Notes: a model not told the origin generated them from the sequence alone. Counted from the stretch's first letter, positions 1-9,307 are shown. The stretch: DNA of 64,000 bases from Mogibacterium diversum_A (GCF_938028775.1 NZ_CALIZG010000017.1:1-64000); one strand, 5' to 3'. Translations and numbers: made by a program.

Positions 1-118
1 GGGTATGATGGCATTGGGCTTGAACAATGGTACGGAACTTTATGTTTCTGCAGAAGGGGAAGACGAAGAAGCAGCCATTACGGCCATCAGCGACTATCTT
101 TTGGGAGAAGCAATATAG
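1..118 (+). CDS. HPr-like phosphocarrier protein, C-terminal end (partial)
   Basis: Only the last 38 codons are in the window, reading in frame from base 2 to a TAG at 116-118. The visible peptide runs GMMALGLNNGTELYVSAEG and then an acidic stretch into a final amphipathic helix. This matches the C-terminal half of HPr, where the conserved part reads roughly MGVLALG...G..I.ISAEGEDE. HPr carries phosphate from enzyme I to sugar-specific PTS enzymes in the cytoplasm. The catalytic His15 region lies upstream of the window, so activity cannot be judged; a Crh-like regulatory paralogue is possible. A terminator follows, so it is not co-transcribed with dnaE. Confidence 0.72.
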   Translation, partial: GMMALGLNNGTELYVSAEGEDEEAAITAISDYLLGEAI

Positions 119-141
119 AGAACAGGCTCTTGTGAAAGAAG

Positions 142-180
142 GGGCTTTCGGGTAATGTATTCCGAAAGTCCTTTATTTTT
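142..180 (+). terminator. Rho-independent terminator after the HPr-like gene
   Basis: A 10-bp stem (gggctttcgg / ccgaaagtcc, one G-T pair) is followed by a T-rich run (ctttattttt). It sits 24 bases after the stop codon and isolates the HPr-like gene from dnaE. Confidence 0.8.
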
Positions 181-255
181 GTATGTACAGCTTTTCTTTG
201 TATATTAGGAAAGAGAATCCTGTGTTTTAAGCTAAGAAGGAGAACAGAGAGAAAA

Positions 256-3200
256 ATGGCATTTACACACTTACATGTTCACTCAGAGTACAGTTTGCTA
301 GACGGAATGTCCAAGATTAACAAAGCACCTGAATACGTGAAGAGTTTAGGAATGGACTCCTTGGCTATAACCGATCATGGTGTTATGTTCGGTATTATTG
401 ACTTTTATAAATCCTGCAAAAAATCAGGTATTAAGCCAATTATCGGCTGTGAAGTTTATGTTGCTCCGAGAACTCGCTTTGATAAGGACCCTGATCGTGA
501 CAGGAATATGAATCATCTCATACTGTTGGCGGAGAACATGATTGGATATAAAAATCTAACTAAACTCGTGTCAGCTGCATTTACAGAGGGATTTTATTTT
601 AAGCCTAGAGTAGATAAGGAGTTGCTGCGCGAGCATAGCGAGGGAATAATTTGTCTTTCCGCTTGTCTAGCTGGTGTAATTCCAAGAAAGATATTAAATG
701 GTGATTACTCTGGTGCGAAGGCAGAGGCACTTGAGTTACGCGATATATTTGGAAAAGATAATTTCTATTTGGAGATACAAAATCACTTTCTAGATGATGA
801 TAAGCCAGCTACTCAGGGACTCGTTAAGCTTTCAGATGAGATCGGCGCGCCTCTGGTTGCTACTAATGATGCACATTATATAAAGAGGAGCGATGCTAAG
901 GCGCACGATGTGCTTCTTGCAATCCAGACAGGATCAACGGTTGACGATGAAAATCGAATGAGATTTGCGAACGATGAATTTTATCTTAAGAGCGAGTCCG
1001 AGATGATGAAACTTTTTCCAGATTACCCGGAAGCTATAGAAAATTCACACAAGATTGCGGAGCGCTGCAATGTAGAGTTTGAGTTCGGCGAATATCACCT
1101 GCCAGAATTCGTACCACCAGAGGGAATGACTAACAAAGATTATCTCAGGAATCTTTGTTACGATGGGCTTGAGAGAAGATATGGTAGCGAAGCTCTTCAG
1201 GATGAATCCATATATCGTACCAGGCTAGAAAGTGAGCTCGAGGTAATCGAGAAGATGGGGTATGTCGAGTACTTTCTAATCGTATGGGACTTTATTCATT
1301 ATGCCAAGAGCAATGATATCCCTGTTGGACCTGGCAGAGGCTCAGCGGCGGGAAGCATAGTGGCATACAGCCTGGCAATCACCGAGATAGAACCTATTAA
1401 GTATAATCTAATCTTTGAGAGATTCTTAAATCCTGAGCGAGTAAGCATGCCCGACATAGACGTCGACTTCTGCATCGATAGAAGACAGGAGGTCATTGAC
1501 TATGTTGTTCAAAAGTATGGGAAAGACAAGGTATCGCAGATTATCACTTTTGGAACGCTTAAGGCGAAGGCTGCCGTGCGTGATGTAGGTAGGGCGCTCA
1601 ATGCGAGCTATGCGGAGGCTGATTCAATTGCGAAAGCGATTCCGGCAGAACTAGGTATGACTATAAGCAAGGCTCTCGATATCAATCGCGATCTCAGGGC
1701 GAGATACGAAACTGAGCCTCTTGTAAAAAATATCCTCGACATGTCGATGGCAGTTGAGGGTATGCCACGCCATTCCTCGACCCATGCCGCAGGAATTGTA
1801 ATCAGCAAGATGCCTCTCGATGAATATGTTCCGCTATATATGTCGGATAAGGGTCTAGCTACTCAGTTTAACATGACTACGATTGAGGAGCTGGGGCTTC
1901 TGAAGATGGATTTCCTTGGACTTAGAAACCTTACCATGATTAATGAAGCTATTCAGCTAATCAAGGAGAATCATGGTGTAGAGATTGATTTCAGTAAGAT
2001 GGATTACGATGATCCAGCTGTGTATGAGATGATTTCAAAGGGCAACACACAGGGAATATTCCAGCTTGAAAGTGCTGGTATGACCGAGTTTATGAAGAAC
2101 CTAAACCCATCTTGCTTTGAAGATATAGTAGCCGGAATCTCACTATATAGACCGGGTCCGATGGACTCGATTCCAAAGTATATAGAAAATAAAAAGAATC
2201 CAGAGAAAGTCAAGTATGTTGATCCTCACTTGGAGCCAATTCTTAACGTGACTTATGGATGCATGGTTTATCAAGAACAAGTAATGCAGATTGTACGTGA
2301 ACTTGGAGGATATTCATTTGGTAGATCTGACCTCGTGCGTCGTGCTATGTCCAAAAAGAAGATGAGTGTCATGCTGGAGGAGAAGAAATACTTTATCCAT
2401 GGCAAGGACGATTCCGACGGAACACCGGCAATTGCTGGTTGTGTGGCAAACGGTATACCTGAGAGGGCAGCAGAGGCTATATTTGACGATATGGTTAGCT
2501 TTGCCGAATATGCTTTTAATAAATCCCATGCGGCAGCTTATGCTGTTATATCTTATGAGACCGCTTACCTCAAGGCGCACTATCCTGTAGAATTTATGGC
2601 GGCTCTTATGTCAAGTGTGATGGGAGAGCCTCGGCACATCGCGGCGTACATCAGGAACTGCAAAGAGCTTGGAATCGAAGTGCTGCCTCCTTCAGTCCTG
2701 CATAGCAGGAGAAAATTTATCGCCAAGGATGGCAAGATCAGATTTGGACTATTAGCTATTAAGAACGTTGGAAGCAGTATAGTTGATGCGATAGTTGAAG
2801 GAAGAAGAGGGCGTGATATAGATAATTTATACGATTTTATCAAGTCTATTGAACCATCAGAGCTGAATAAAAAGGCTATAGAGTGCCTTATCAAGGCTGG
2901 CGCGATGGATGAATTTACGCAAAATAGAGCCGCGCTTCTCGCTATAAGTGACGATGCCGTCGGAGCAGCCCAGAGTAGTGCTCGCAGAGTTTCTAAGGAT
3001 CAGATTTCTCTGTTCCAGCTCGATTCCGATATCATGGAAGACGTCAAGACTGCACCAGAGCTTCCTAATATACAGAATTTCGATAAAGCACATCTTCTCG
3101 CCATGGAGAAGGAGATGATGGGCGTATACCTGTCTGGACATCCACTCGACAAGTATCGTGATTTGATAGATGAGAATATAACTGCGAATACCGCAGAAAT

Positions 3201-3861
3201 ATTTGATTCCAATCTTAGCGGTGATGTTGAGAATGAGTCTGAGTTCATAGAGGAGAGATCATCTGGAAGTAATCGCTTTAATGACGGGGACACAGTTATA
3301 ATGGCGGGTATGGTTGGGGATTTACGCCGCATGATAACAAAGTCTAATCAGGAGATGGCTAGACTTACTATCGAAGATTATTACGGTGTAATAACTGCGA
3401 TTGTATTCCCTAGAGATTATGCGAAGGCAAAATACGTGTTAGAAAACGATGCTATCGTCGCTATCAAAGGCACGCTTAGCTTCAAAGAGGATTCAGACCC
3501 AGAGATCTTAGTAAATAAAGTGACTGAAATTGAGCGCATCAGTGAGTTCAAGGAGCAAGGCGGAGCAGGCTATGAAAGAGCAAGCATGAGGGATTATTCA
3601 CGAAGCAATGTGAACGCACAGAAACCACGTGAGAAGAAATACCTCAAGCTCAGAGTGAGCCAAGAACTGTCTGATATGCTCGGAAACGATGAGATTCAGC
3701 ACAGAATTCTCGGGGCAGCTTCAGCGCATAGGGGAGATACGGAAATGCTCATTTATTTGCCAGGGCAGAAACCACTTAAGTCTGCAAATGGTGTTAGCAT
3801 TGATGAGAATCTTATGATTGAACTTGAACAGCTTCTCGGAAAAGAGAACGTAAAGCACTAA
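256..3861 (+). CDS. dnaE: DNA polymerase III alpha subunit, DnaE type
   Basis: This is a replicative C-family DNA polymerase of 1201 residues, normal for DnaE1/DnaE3 rather than PolC. The PHP domain opens the protein, with metal-type histidines H7 and H9 in HLHVHSEYS. The palm follows, with GPGRGSAAGS near residue 355 and the catalytic aspartate motif PDIDVDF at 399-405 (D400, D402). The finger and helix-hairpin-helix regions run to about 900. An OB-fold lies near 1010-1090 (VIMAGMVGDLRRM), ahead of a C-terminal tail. There is no 3'-5' exonuclease insert, so it is not PolC. The start is ATG 256 with an aagaaggag box about 14 bases upstream. A weak TATATT -10 is visible at 201-206. The downstream flavodoxin gene begins 24 bases after the stop and may be co-transcribed. 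Confidence 0.96.
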   Translation: MAFTHLHVHSEYSLLDGMSKINKAPEYVKSLGMDSLAITDHGVMFGIIDFYKSCKKSGIKPIIGCEVYVAPRTRFDKDPDRDRNMNHLILLAENMIGYKNLTKLVSAAFTEGFYFKPRVDKELLREHSEGIICLSACLAGVIPRKILNGDYSGAKAEALELRDIFGKDNFYLEIQNHFLDDDKPATQGLVKLSDEIGAPLVATNDAHYIKRSDAKAHDVLLAIQTGSTVDDENRMRFANDEFYLKSESEMMKLFPDYPEAIENSHKIAERCNVEFEFGEYHLPEFVPPEGMTNKDYLRNLCYDGLERRYGSEALQDESIYRTRLESELEVIEKMGYVEYFLIVWDFIHYAKSNDIPVGPGRGSAAGSIVAYSLAITEIEPIKYNLIFERFLNPERVSMPDIDVDFCIDRRQEVIDYVVQKYGKDKVSQIITFGTLKAKAAVRDVGRALNASYAEADSIAKAIPAELGMTISKALDINRDLRARYETEPLVKNILDMSMAVEGMPRHSSTHAAGIVISKMPLDEYVPLYMSDKGLATQFNMTTIEELGLLKMDFLGLRNLTMINEAIQLIKENHGVEIDFSKMDYDDPAVYEMISKGNTQGIFQLESAGMTEFMKNLNPSCFEDIVAGISLYRPGPMDSIPKYIENKKNPEKVKYVDPHLEPILNVTYGCMVYQEQVMQIVRELGGYSFGRSDLVRRAMSKKKMSVMLEEKKYFIHGKDDSDGTPAIAGCVANGIPERAAEAIFDDMVSFAEYAFNKSHAAAYAVISYETAYLKAHYPVEFMAALMSSVMGEPRHIAAYIRNCKELGIEVLPPSVLHSRRKFIAKDGKIRFGLLAIKNVGSSIVDAIVEGRRGRDIDNLYDFIKSIEPSELNKKAIECLIKAGAMDEFTQNRAALLAISDDAVGAAQSSARRVSKDQISLFQLDSDIMEDVKTAPELPNIQNFDKAHLLAMEKEMMGVYLSGHPLDKYRDLIDENITANTAEIFDSNLSGDVENESEFIEERSSGSNRFNDGDTVIMAGMVGDLRRMITKSNQEMARLTIEDYYGVITAIVFPRDYAKAKYVLENDAIVAIKGTLSFKEDSDPEILVNKVTEIERISEFKEQGGAGYERASMRDYSRSNVNAQKPREKKYLKLRVSQELSDMLGNDEIQHRILGAASAHRGDTEMLIYLPGQKPLKSANGVSIDENLMIELEQLLGKENVKH

Positions 3862-3884
3862 AAAAAGATTTGTGAGGAATAGTT

Positions 3885-4427
3885 TTGAGTAAAAAAGCAA
3901 TAGTAATATACAATTCAAAACGTGGCTCGACTAAGCAGTATGCAGAGTGGATTGCCGGAGATCTAGAGTGCATCGCAGTCCCTCTTCAGAACTTCGACTA
4001 CGGATCACTTAGTCAGTTTGACGTCGTGATATTTGGTAGCTGGCTTCGTGGAAGTGGAATAGTTGGATTTGACAAGTTCAGAAAGCAGATTGCAGATTAT
4101 GCTGACAAGCTTATAATTTTTGTAACGGGAATTTCCGAGTACAATCCACAGAACTATCAGCAGATATGTGAGATCAACTTCAAAGACGGAATAAACATGC
4201 AGAACACGCTCCTATATTTTTGCCCAGGCAGATATGTGCCGAGCGAAGTTAAGGGGCTCGACAAGTTTCTGATGGCGATATCGAAGAAGGTGCTTCTATC
4301 TGGAACTACAGATAGAGAATCAGCAGCAGCGGCAAATACGATGGTAAATGCCATCGTAAATGGCGTAGATAATGTGGATAGACGATATACCGAGCAGGTG
4401 CTAAGGGCAGCACGAAAAAGATTATAA
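3885..4427 (+). CDS. Flavodoxin-domain protein
   Basis: A 180-residue cytoplasmic protein that starts with the flavodoxin FMN-phosphate loop: IVIYNSKRGSTKQYAEWIA, where the TxxTGxT-like turn is SKRGSTK. The second loop, VVIFGSWLRGSG at about 45-56, fits the segment that flanks the isoalloxazine. The family includes flavodoxins and HemG-like protoporphyrinogen oxidases; nothing here settles the electron partner. The start codon is TTG 3885, chosen because gagga lies six bases upstream and the motif begins at residue 5. It follows dnaE by 24 bases without a terminator. After its TAA the same frame stays open for 91 more codons of unrelated sequence (see next entry). Confidence 0.8.
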   Translation: MSKKAIVIYNSKRGSTKQYAEWIAGDLECIAVPLQNFDYGSLSQFDVVIFGSWLRGSGIVGFDKFRKQIADYADKLIIFVTGISEYNPQNYQQICEINFKDGINMQNTLLYFCPGRYVPSEVKGLDKFLMAISKKVLLSGTTDRESAAAANTMVNAIVNGVDNVDRRYTEQVLRAARKRL

Positions 4428-4703
4428 GTTGGCGCTGAGAATGTAGATGGAACTTCAAGTCATGGGAAGAATCTGAATAAGGTTCCTAAAAAGGTCAGGG
4501 AAAAAGTTAGAAATTCGAAAGATTATAAAAAAGGTAAGAGCGACTTAAAGAAAATGCAAAAAGCAAAGGCTGAAATAAAAAGAGGGGGCCTTAATCTTAT
4601 AAATGCAAAAGATTTAATAATAGCAGCGGGGATATTTGTTGCTATTATAGGAGTAGCTTTTTTTGCTCCCGAGGCACTCCCTGGAGCATTAGCATTGATT
4701 TAG
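4428..4703 (+). pseudogene. Relic of a polymorphic-toxin-like C-terminus
   Basis: The frame immediately after the flavodoxin stop stays open for 91 codons to TAG 4701-4703. The peptide is basic and lysine-rich (KNLNKVPKKVREKVRNSKD, KKGKSDLKKMQKAKAEIKR) and ends with a hydrophobic segment (AKDLIIAAGIFVAIIGVAFF) and EALPGALALI. There is no good start: the only ATG is 4554, lacking a clear ribosome site, and would give 49 residues. Composition and the tight coupling to an immunity-like gene 29 bases downstream suggest the severed tail of a contact-dependent or secreted toxin. The inferred toxin nature rests on context and style, not on a recognised domain. Confidence 0.45.
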
Positions 4704-4732
4704 CTAATGTTAATACTAATGCGGAGGTGGTC

Positions 4733-5179
4733 ATGGATATAAAATTAATAGTTGATAGCAACATACCATTCAGTCTTCATGATAGTAGAATCATCAAAAT
4801 AAGCGTAGAAGCAGAGCGTCTTACTCTGACGCTTGACAAAGTGTATGAGTATAAGGGTGACAAGGAGAAAAGCTACCCAGCTACTATGCTGTTTGAGGAC
4901 ATTGATTATGAAGAGTGCGATGTCATAGTTTTTGATTCTGAACTTGGATATGGATCATTCACTGGAACAAGATACAGAATGAGAGAGTTTGTAGATAAGT
5001 TCCCGAATGGGATTTTTGAGATTATAACAGAGACATACAGTGGGTATGATACGGTTTTTCAAGGATACATATATAAGAACGGCTATGTATATGGCTCTGG
5101 AATAATAAGCATATGGACAATGGGAGATGTCATATTGAGTACGAATTATGCAAGCAATAAGAAAGACGACAGAATTTAA
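4733..5179 (+). CDS. Immunity-like hypothetical protein
   Basis: A 148-residue soluble acidic protein with no membrane segment. ATG 4733 is preferred over GTG 4727 because ggagg at 4723-4727 then has a spacing of five bases. The sequence is a mainly beta pattern (LHDSRIIKISVEAERLTLTL, MLFEDIDYEECDVIVFDSE, GIFEIITETYSGYDTVFQG), seen in many small immunity or lipocalin-like proteins from toxin loci. I do not recognise a named family. It directly follows a lysine-rich toxin-tail relic and ends at a strong terminator, so it looks like a retained orphan immunity gene. A general housekeeping role cannot be excluded. Confidence 0.6.
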   Translation: MDIKLIVDSNIPFSLHDSRIIKISVEAERLTLTLDKVYEYKGDKEKSYPATMLFEDIDYEECDVIVFDSELGYGSFTGTRYRMREFVDKFPNGIFEIITETYSGYDTVFQGYIYKNGYVYGSGIISIWTMGDVILSTNYASNKKDDRI

Positions 5180-5234
5180 AAAAACTCGTATTAATAGCAC
5201 AAAAAATAAGTGAAGCTTAGCTTGCATCGTAGAT

Positions 5235-5262
5235 AGGATGAGTCTTAAGACTCATCCTATTT
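5235..5262 (+). terminator. Terminator between the immunity-like gene and aroC
   Basis: A perfect 10-bp stem, aggatgagtc / gactcatcct with loop ttaa, is followed by attttatttt. It lies between convergent genes. The T-tract favours plus-strand termination, but the perfect stem may also serve the minus-strand aroC gene, which ends seven bases away. Confidence 0.8.
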
Positions 5263-5268
5263 TATTTT

Positions 5269-6651
5269 CTAATTATTAATAATTTTATCTTGATGCTTGC
5301 AACTTGCAGAGATTATCGCCCGATATATATATTCGTTAAGCTCCGCTAAATCATCGCTTGAGAGGGAACGCACCCTGTCAAGCAACGCGGACTCCCTTGT
5401 GGAATCAACTATTTCGAGTTTATTTTCAATCTTGTATGCTGCTACTGACTCGGCAATCCTAAGCCTCTTTTCTATTAACTGGAGGAGCTGACCATCTAGC
5501 TCATCGATTGATGCTCTAAGAGATGAAATATCCGCTAGTTCTTTATTATGAGAGGTTAGGGGGTCCATAGTTTCTAATTCGAGTAACTCAGCTGAATTTC
5601 TTGCCTCGCTATCACCTGTCAAAACAATATCTGCAATTACCAGCGCAGCCGCAGCTTCCACACAAGGAACAGCTCTAGGAACTATGCACGGATCATGTCT
5701 ACCATGAATCTCTATTTCAGTTTCTTCAGTGCTGTCGTAGACTATAGTATGCTGTGGCCTGGCAATCGAAGGGGTTGGCTTGACTGCGACGTGAAAATCT
5801 ATGTCCATGCCATCGCTGATACCACCAAGTATACCGCCGCAGTTGTTTGTGCGTGTACGAACGATGCCATGTTCATCATAGTAGAATTGGTCGTTATTCT
5901 CGCTTCCATACATATTTGCTGATTTAAAGCCTGCGCCAAATTCTACTCCCTTGACCGCAGGTATTGCATACAAAGCCTCTGCAATTCGTCCTTCAAGACC
6001 TTCAAATAAAGGACCGCCATATCCTGCAGGTAATCCGCTAATCGTGCATGAAATCGTTCCACCGACGGAATCTCGGAGCACCTGTGCTTTTTTTATCTCA
6101 GAAAGTGGCTCGTCGTTATTTCCATGGATATCATGTATAGATGCTTTTATATAGATGCCCTTATCCTCTAGGAGTTGCTTGCAAATGCCACCAGCTATAC
6201 ATAATGGAGCCGTCATGCGTCCTGAAAAAGCTCCGCCGCCTCTTGAATCTGCTTTTCCTCCGTATTTGACATGTGCCGTGTAATCAGCATGCCCTGGTCT
6301 AGGTGTGTTTGCCAACTTGGAATAATCAGAGGATTGGACATCTTTGTTGTAGATTATAGCTTTAATCTCTGCTCCGTCAGTCATCAAGCTTTGTGAACTA
6401 GCAGACATAGCGCTTTCAACTTCACATACTTGAATTCCGACAAATCCGCTCACGAACTCTGGCTGATCAGGCTCTTTGCGGCTAGTCGACAGGGCGCTAT
6501 TTCCGGGAGCTCTCCTGGCCATGAAATCATAGAGCTTTGGAATATCAACGACTGTGCCAGTAGGAAGTCCGCTTAATGTCATTCCAACTGATGGGCCGTG
6601 AGACGTGCCAAATATTGATAATGTAAGGGTTTTACCTTTATAAATAGACAT
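5269..6651 (-). CDS. aroC: Chorismate synthase fused to AroQ-type chorismate mutase
   Basis: A 460-residue bifunctional protein. Residues 1 to about 365 are chorismate synthase, which makes chorismate from EPSP with reduced FMN. Evidence is the start SIYKGKTLTLSIFGTSHGPS, the signature RPGHADYTAHVKYG near 120, GGGAFSGRMTAP near 140, and HGRHDPCIVPRAVP near 315. Residues about 375-455 are an all-helical chorismate mutase of the AroQ class: SSLRASIDELDGQLLQLI, then EKRLRIAESVAAYK with the catalytic-type Arg and Lys. Chorismate synthases are normally about 350-390 residues, so the extra 85 residues are a real fusion that channels chorismate towards prephenate. It lies 45 bases downstream of the aroB-aroA fusion on the same strand, forming a short aromatic-pathway operon. 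The start has a gagga box just upstream. Confidence 0.93.
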   Translation of the reverse strand: MSIYKGKTLTLSIFGTSHGPSVGMTLSGLPTGTVVDIPKLYDFMARRAPGNSALSTSRKEPDQPEFVSGFVGIQVCEVESAMSASSQSLMTDGAEIKAIIYNKDVQSSDYSKLANTPRPGHADYTAHVKYGGKADSRGGGAFSGRMTAPLCIAGGICKQLLEDKGIYIKASIHDIHGNNDEPLSEIKKAQVLRDSVGGTISCTISGLPAGYGGPLFEGLEGRIAEALYAIPAVKGVEFGAGFKSANMYGSENNDQFYYDEHGIVRTRTNNCGGILGGISDGMDIDFHVAVKPTPSIARPQHTIVYDSTEETEIEIHGRHDPCIVPRAVPCVEAAAALVIADIVLTGDSEARNSAELLELETMDPLTSHNKELADISSLRASIDELDGQLLQLIEKRLRIAESVAAYKIENKLEIVDSTRESALLDRVRSLSSDDLAELNEYIYRAIISASCKHQDKIINN

Positions 6652-6696
6652 TTGTCCTCCTATAGCATGAGGTGATTAATACACGAGAAGGTGATA

Positions 6697-9033
6697 TTAC
6701 ACGAGTTCGAGATTGTCATCGAACCCTAGTAGTTTAATAACTTCAAAGAAGTTTGGGTATGATTTTGCAACTGCCGAAGCCTCGTGGATTCTAATAATAC
6801 CATCTGATATGAGTGAAGAGACTGCAATCATCATTATGATTCTATGGTCGCCACATCCATCTCCTTCGTAAGAACCGCGGAGTGTATCTACTCCTTCAAT
6901 GATGAGTCCGTCTTCTGTTTCAGAGATGTCAGCACCCAGAGATCTGAGAACTTTACAAGTAGCGGTCAATCTATCGCTTTCCTTGTATCTGAGTCTTTCA
7001 GCATTTCTGATAACAGTCTTGCCGCTCGCAACGCATGCTATTAGTGCCAAGATTGGGACGAGGTCAGGAAATCCTGAAGCGTCGATGCTATTGATGGCAC
7101 TTAACTCCTTGCAAGGGAATATATCTACACAGCCAGCATTAACGTCTAATATATCCGAATAGCGATTTACTGTTACACCAAATTCCTCAAGCAAATCGAG
7201 TATCTTGATATCACCCTGCTTCGATGGAAGCGGGAGGTTATTTATTCTAAGCGGAGCTTTTCCGAACACCCCTAGAGCTAGCAAAAAAGCCGCATTTGAC
7301 CAATCACCCTCGGGACTAATATCTGTGAAGGTATAGGTTTGATTGCCAGGTATGTTAAATACCCATTCTTTATTTGTATGTGAATAATCCACTTTTATAC
7401 CGTATTTCCCAAGCACATCGAGCGTTATAAGTACATATGAATAGGACTCAAGGTTGTTGTGTACGCGGATAACACTGTCACCGTTCAGCAGTGGTAGGGC
7501 AAATAGCAGTCCGCTTATGTACTGCGATGATTCAGGGTTTGTAAAATTAAACTCGCCAGGTGTTATGTGGCTAGAGCTAGCAGATATTGAAATGCTTCCT
7601 GAGTCACTTAGCGTTATGCTTGCACCATGCTCTTCTAACTGACTGATTAGCTGCTGCATAGGGCGTTCTCTTAGTCTGCCTGCAAGTCTGAATTCAGCAT
7701 CTAGACCGAGTACTGCGACTACTGGGAGCAGAAATCTGAGTGTAGAGCCACTTTCTTTACATTCAAGTATGAGTTTGTCATCTGCTGAAACTATTCTAGA
7801 CTCAAGGACCCTCAATGCTGAGTAATTAGCATGATTTGAAATAATCTTTACCGCTTCATATGTCGCAATTATATCCTCAGAAGCCTCTTGAGCATCTAAC
7901 TCTAATTCATGACCAGACAGCATCGCCGCAATTATCTCTCTGTGAAGATACGATTTCGAAGGTGGGGCAGAGACTTCTTGTAGCGGTGCAAAAAGTGGTG
8001 CGCCACCATGAACTATCTCCGAGGTGCCGGGGAACATTTCGCTGTATGTAGCCAGAATTTTTCCTAGCTTAGTTAAGGAGATTAGCTTGATTTCAGCCTG
8101 CCCAACATCTCTATTTATAATAAATTTAATACTGTCACCAGACCTCTTCTTATCACTTGCCATCGCATTGGCAACGTCGCTAGGTGAGAATCCAATCGAC
8201 AGATCATACCCAAACTTCTCGAGTAAAGCATGTATGCGGTCCCTGCAGTCGATACTGCACCAACCTAAGTCATATGAGAGACTTGCTGTAAATGCAATTC
8301 CTTTTGCAACAGCATGACCGTGACCAATCTCATAGCTGCTCAGCTTCTCGAGCGCATGTGCAAGCGTATGACCGTAGTTCAGCATATGCCTAATTCCAGA
8401 ATCATTTTCATCTTTTTCGACGTAGTAGGTTTTAACTGCAACACAGTCGTCAATTATCTCTTGTATATCGAAGTTCCCCGACTCAAGTTTCTTGAACAAA
8501 TCATCACTTCTAGAGATACAGGCAGTTTTGATAATTTCTGCGTAACCATCCATCAAGACGTAGTCATCTTCGGAAGCGAGTAGCGCCGTGTCTTGAAGTA
8601 CGAATTTTGCCTTGTGAAAAGCGCCGACTAAGTTCTTGCCAAAACAAGTATTAATTGCCGATTTTCCTCCTACCGATGAGTCTACGGCAGCAAGAAGGGT
8701 TGTTGGAACTTGGTAGAAATTGATTCCCCGCATATACGTTGCAGCCACAAAGCCAGCTATATCTCCAACCATGCCGCCTCCGAGTGCAACTATTCCGTCT
8801 GTTCTCGTGAGTGAAATACGAGATGCATATTCGATAATTTTGATATAAGTTTCAAAAGACTTTGATTCCTCCCCAGAGGGGATAGTGTAGCTATCACAAG
8901 CTAGTCCACATGATTCGATACTCGAAATAGCCTCGTTCAAGTAGAGAGGGGCAACGTTAGTGTCCGTAATTATGAGTACGGTTCCGCGTGCTTGATATTT
9001 ACATATAAGTTCTCCAAGTCTGGATAATTTCAT
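6697..9033 (-). CDS. Fused 3-dehydroquinate synthase and EPSP synthase (AroB-AroA)
   Basis: A 778-residue fusion of two shikimate-pathway enzymes. Residues 1 to about 340 are dehydroquinate synthase: NAD-binding GGGMVGDIAGF near 84, QVPTTLLAAVDSSVGGKSAI near 108-127, and the metal-site regions LNYGHTLAHALE and GHGHAVAKGI near 220-245. From about 350 on it is EPSP synthase: SAPPSKSYLHRE near 360 (PEP/S3P lysine), SGSTLRFLLP, SSQYISGLLFALPL, PEGDWSNAAFLLALG (catalytic Asp), LRYKESDRLTA, and GDHRIIMMIA. Neither active site looks damaged. The two enzymes catalyse non-consecutive steps. They are adjacent in the fungal AROM pentafunctional protein but are seldom fused alone in bacteria. No aroD, aroE or aroK is in the window. 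It is followed by aroC-mutase. Confidence 0.93.
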   Translation of the reverse strand: MKLSRLGELICKYQARGTVLIITDTNVAPLYLNEAISSIESCGLACDSYTIPSGEESKSFETYIKIIEYASRISLTRTDGIVALGGGMVGDIAGFVAATYMRGINFYQVPTTLLAAVDSSVGGKSAINTCFGKNLVGAFHKAKFVLQDTALLASEDDYVLMDGYAEIIKTACISRSDDLFKKLESGNFDIQEIIDDCVAVKTYYVEKDENDSGIRHMLNYGHTLAHALEKLSSYEIGHGHAVAKGIAFTASLSYDLGWCSIDCRDRIHALLEKFGYDLSIGFSPSDVANAMASDKKRSGDSIKFIINRDVGQAEIKLISLTKLGKILATYSEMFPGTSEIVHGGAPLFAPLQEVSAPPSKSYLHREIIAAMLSGHELELDAQEASEDIIATYEAVKIISNHANYSALRVLESRIVSADDKLILECKESGSTLRFLLPVVAVLGLDAEFRLAGRLRERPMQQLISQLEEHGASITLSDSGSISISASSSHITPGEFNFTNPESSQYISGLLFALPLLNGDSVIRVHNNLESYSYVLITLDVLGKYGIKVDYSHTNKEWVFNIPGNQTYTFTDISPEGDWSNAAFLLALGVFGKAPLRINNLPLPSKQGDIKILDLLEEFGVTVNRYSDILDVNAGCVDIFPCKELSAINSIDASGFPDLVPILALIACVASGKTVIRNAERLRYKESDRLTATCKVLRSLGADISETEDGLIIEGVDTLRGSYEGDGCGDHRIIMMIAVSSLISDGIIRIHEASAVAKSYPNFFEVIKLLGFDDNLELV

Positions 9034-9142
9034 CTCTCACTCCAAAATTTATAAAAAAATTACAATATGATATATTATTTTATGGTGAACTAAATCACAT
9101 AAACCTAATAAACTAAAAGGTAATATATTGTCTTACAGTAAT

Positions 9143-9155
9143 TGTAACAGTTACA
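9143..9155. promoter_or_regulatory. Palindrome resembling a Crp/Fnr-type half-site pair
   Basis: The sequence tgtaac-a-gttaca is a perfect 6+6 inverted repeat with a one-base centre, in the divergent gap between aroB-aroA and the aminotransferase gene. The same half-sites with a four-base spacer occur upstream of hcp at 47638-47653. The spacing difference argues against one shared regulator. Confidence 0.3.
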
Positions 9156-9239
9156 GACGGAAGGGGCAAATATCACAATAATTAAAGTGTATGTTTATTT
9201 TTAATTATACCCGCTGAGTCTATCATGTATAATTGCATG

Positions 9240-9248
9240 TGATATAAT
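9240..9248 (+). promoter_or_regulatory. Extended -10 promoter for the aminotransferase gene
   Basis: TGATATAAT is a perfect TG-n-TATAAT extended -10, 59 bases before the ATG. A second TATAAT lies at 9228-9233. No good -35 is present, as is usual for extended -10 promoters. Confidence 0.55.
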
Positions 9249-9307
9249 ACAATTATAAATACGATGTTAATCGCATATGGCTAATCGAATTAGAAAGGAG
9301 TTAATTT

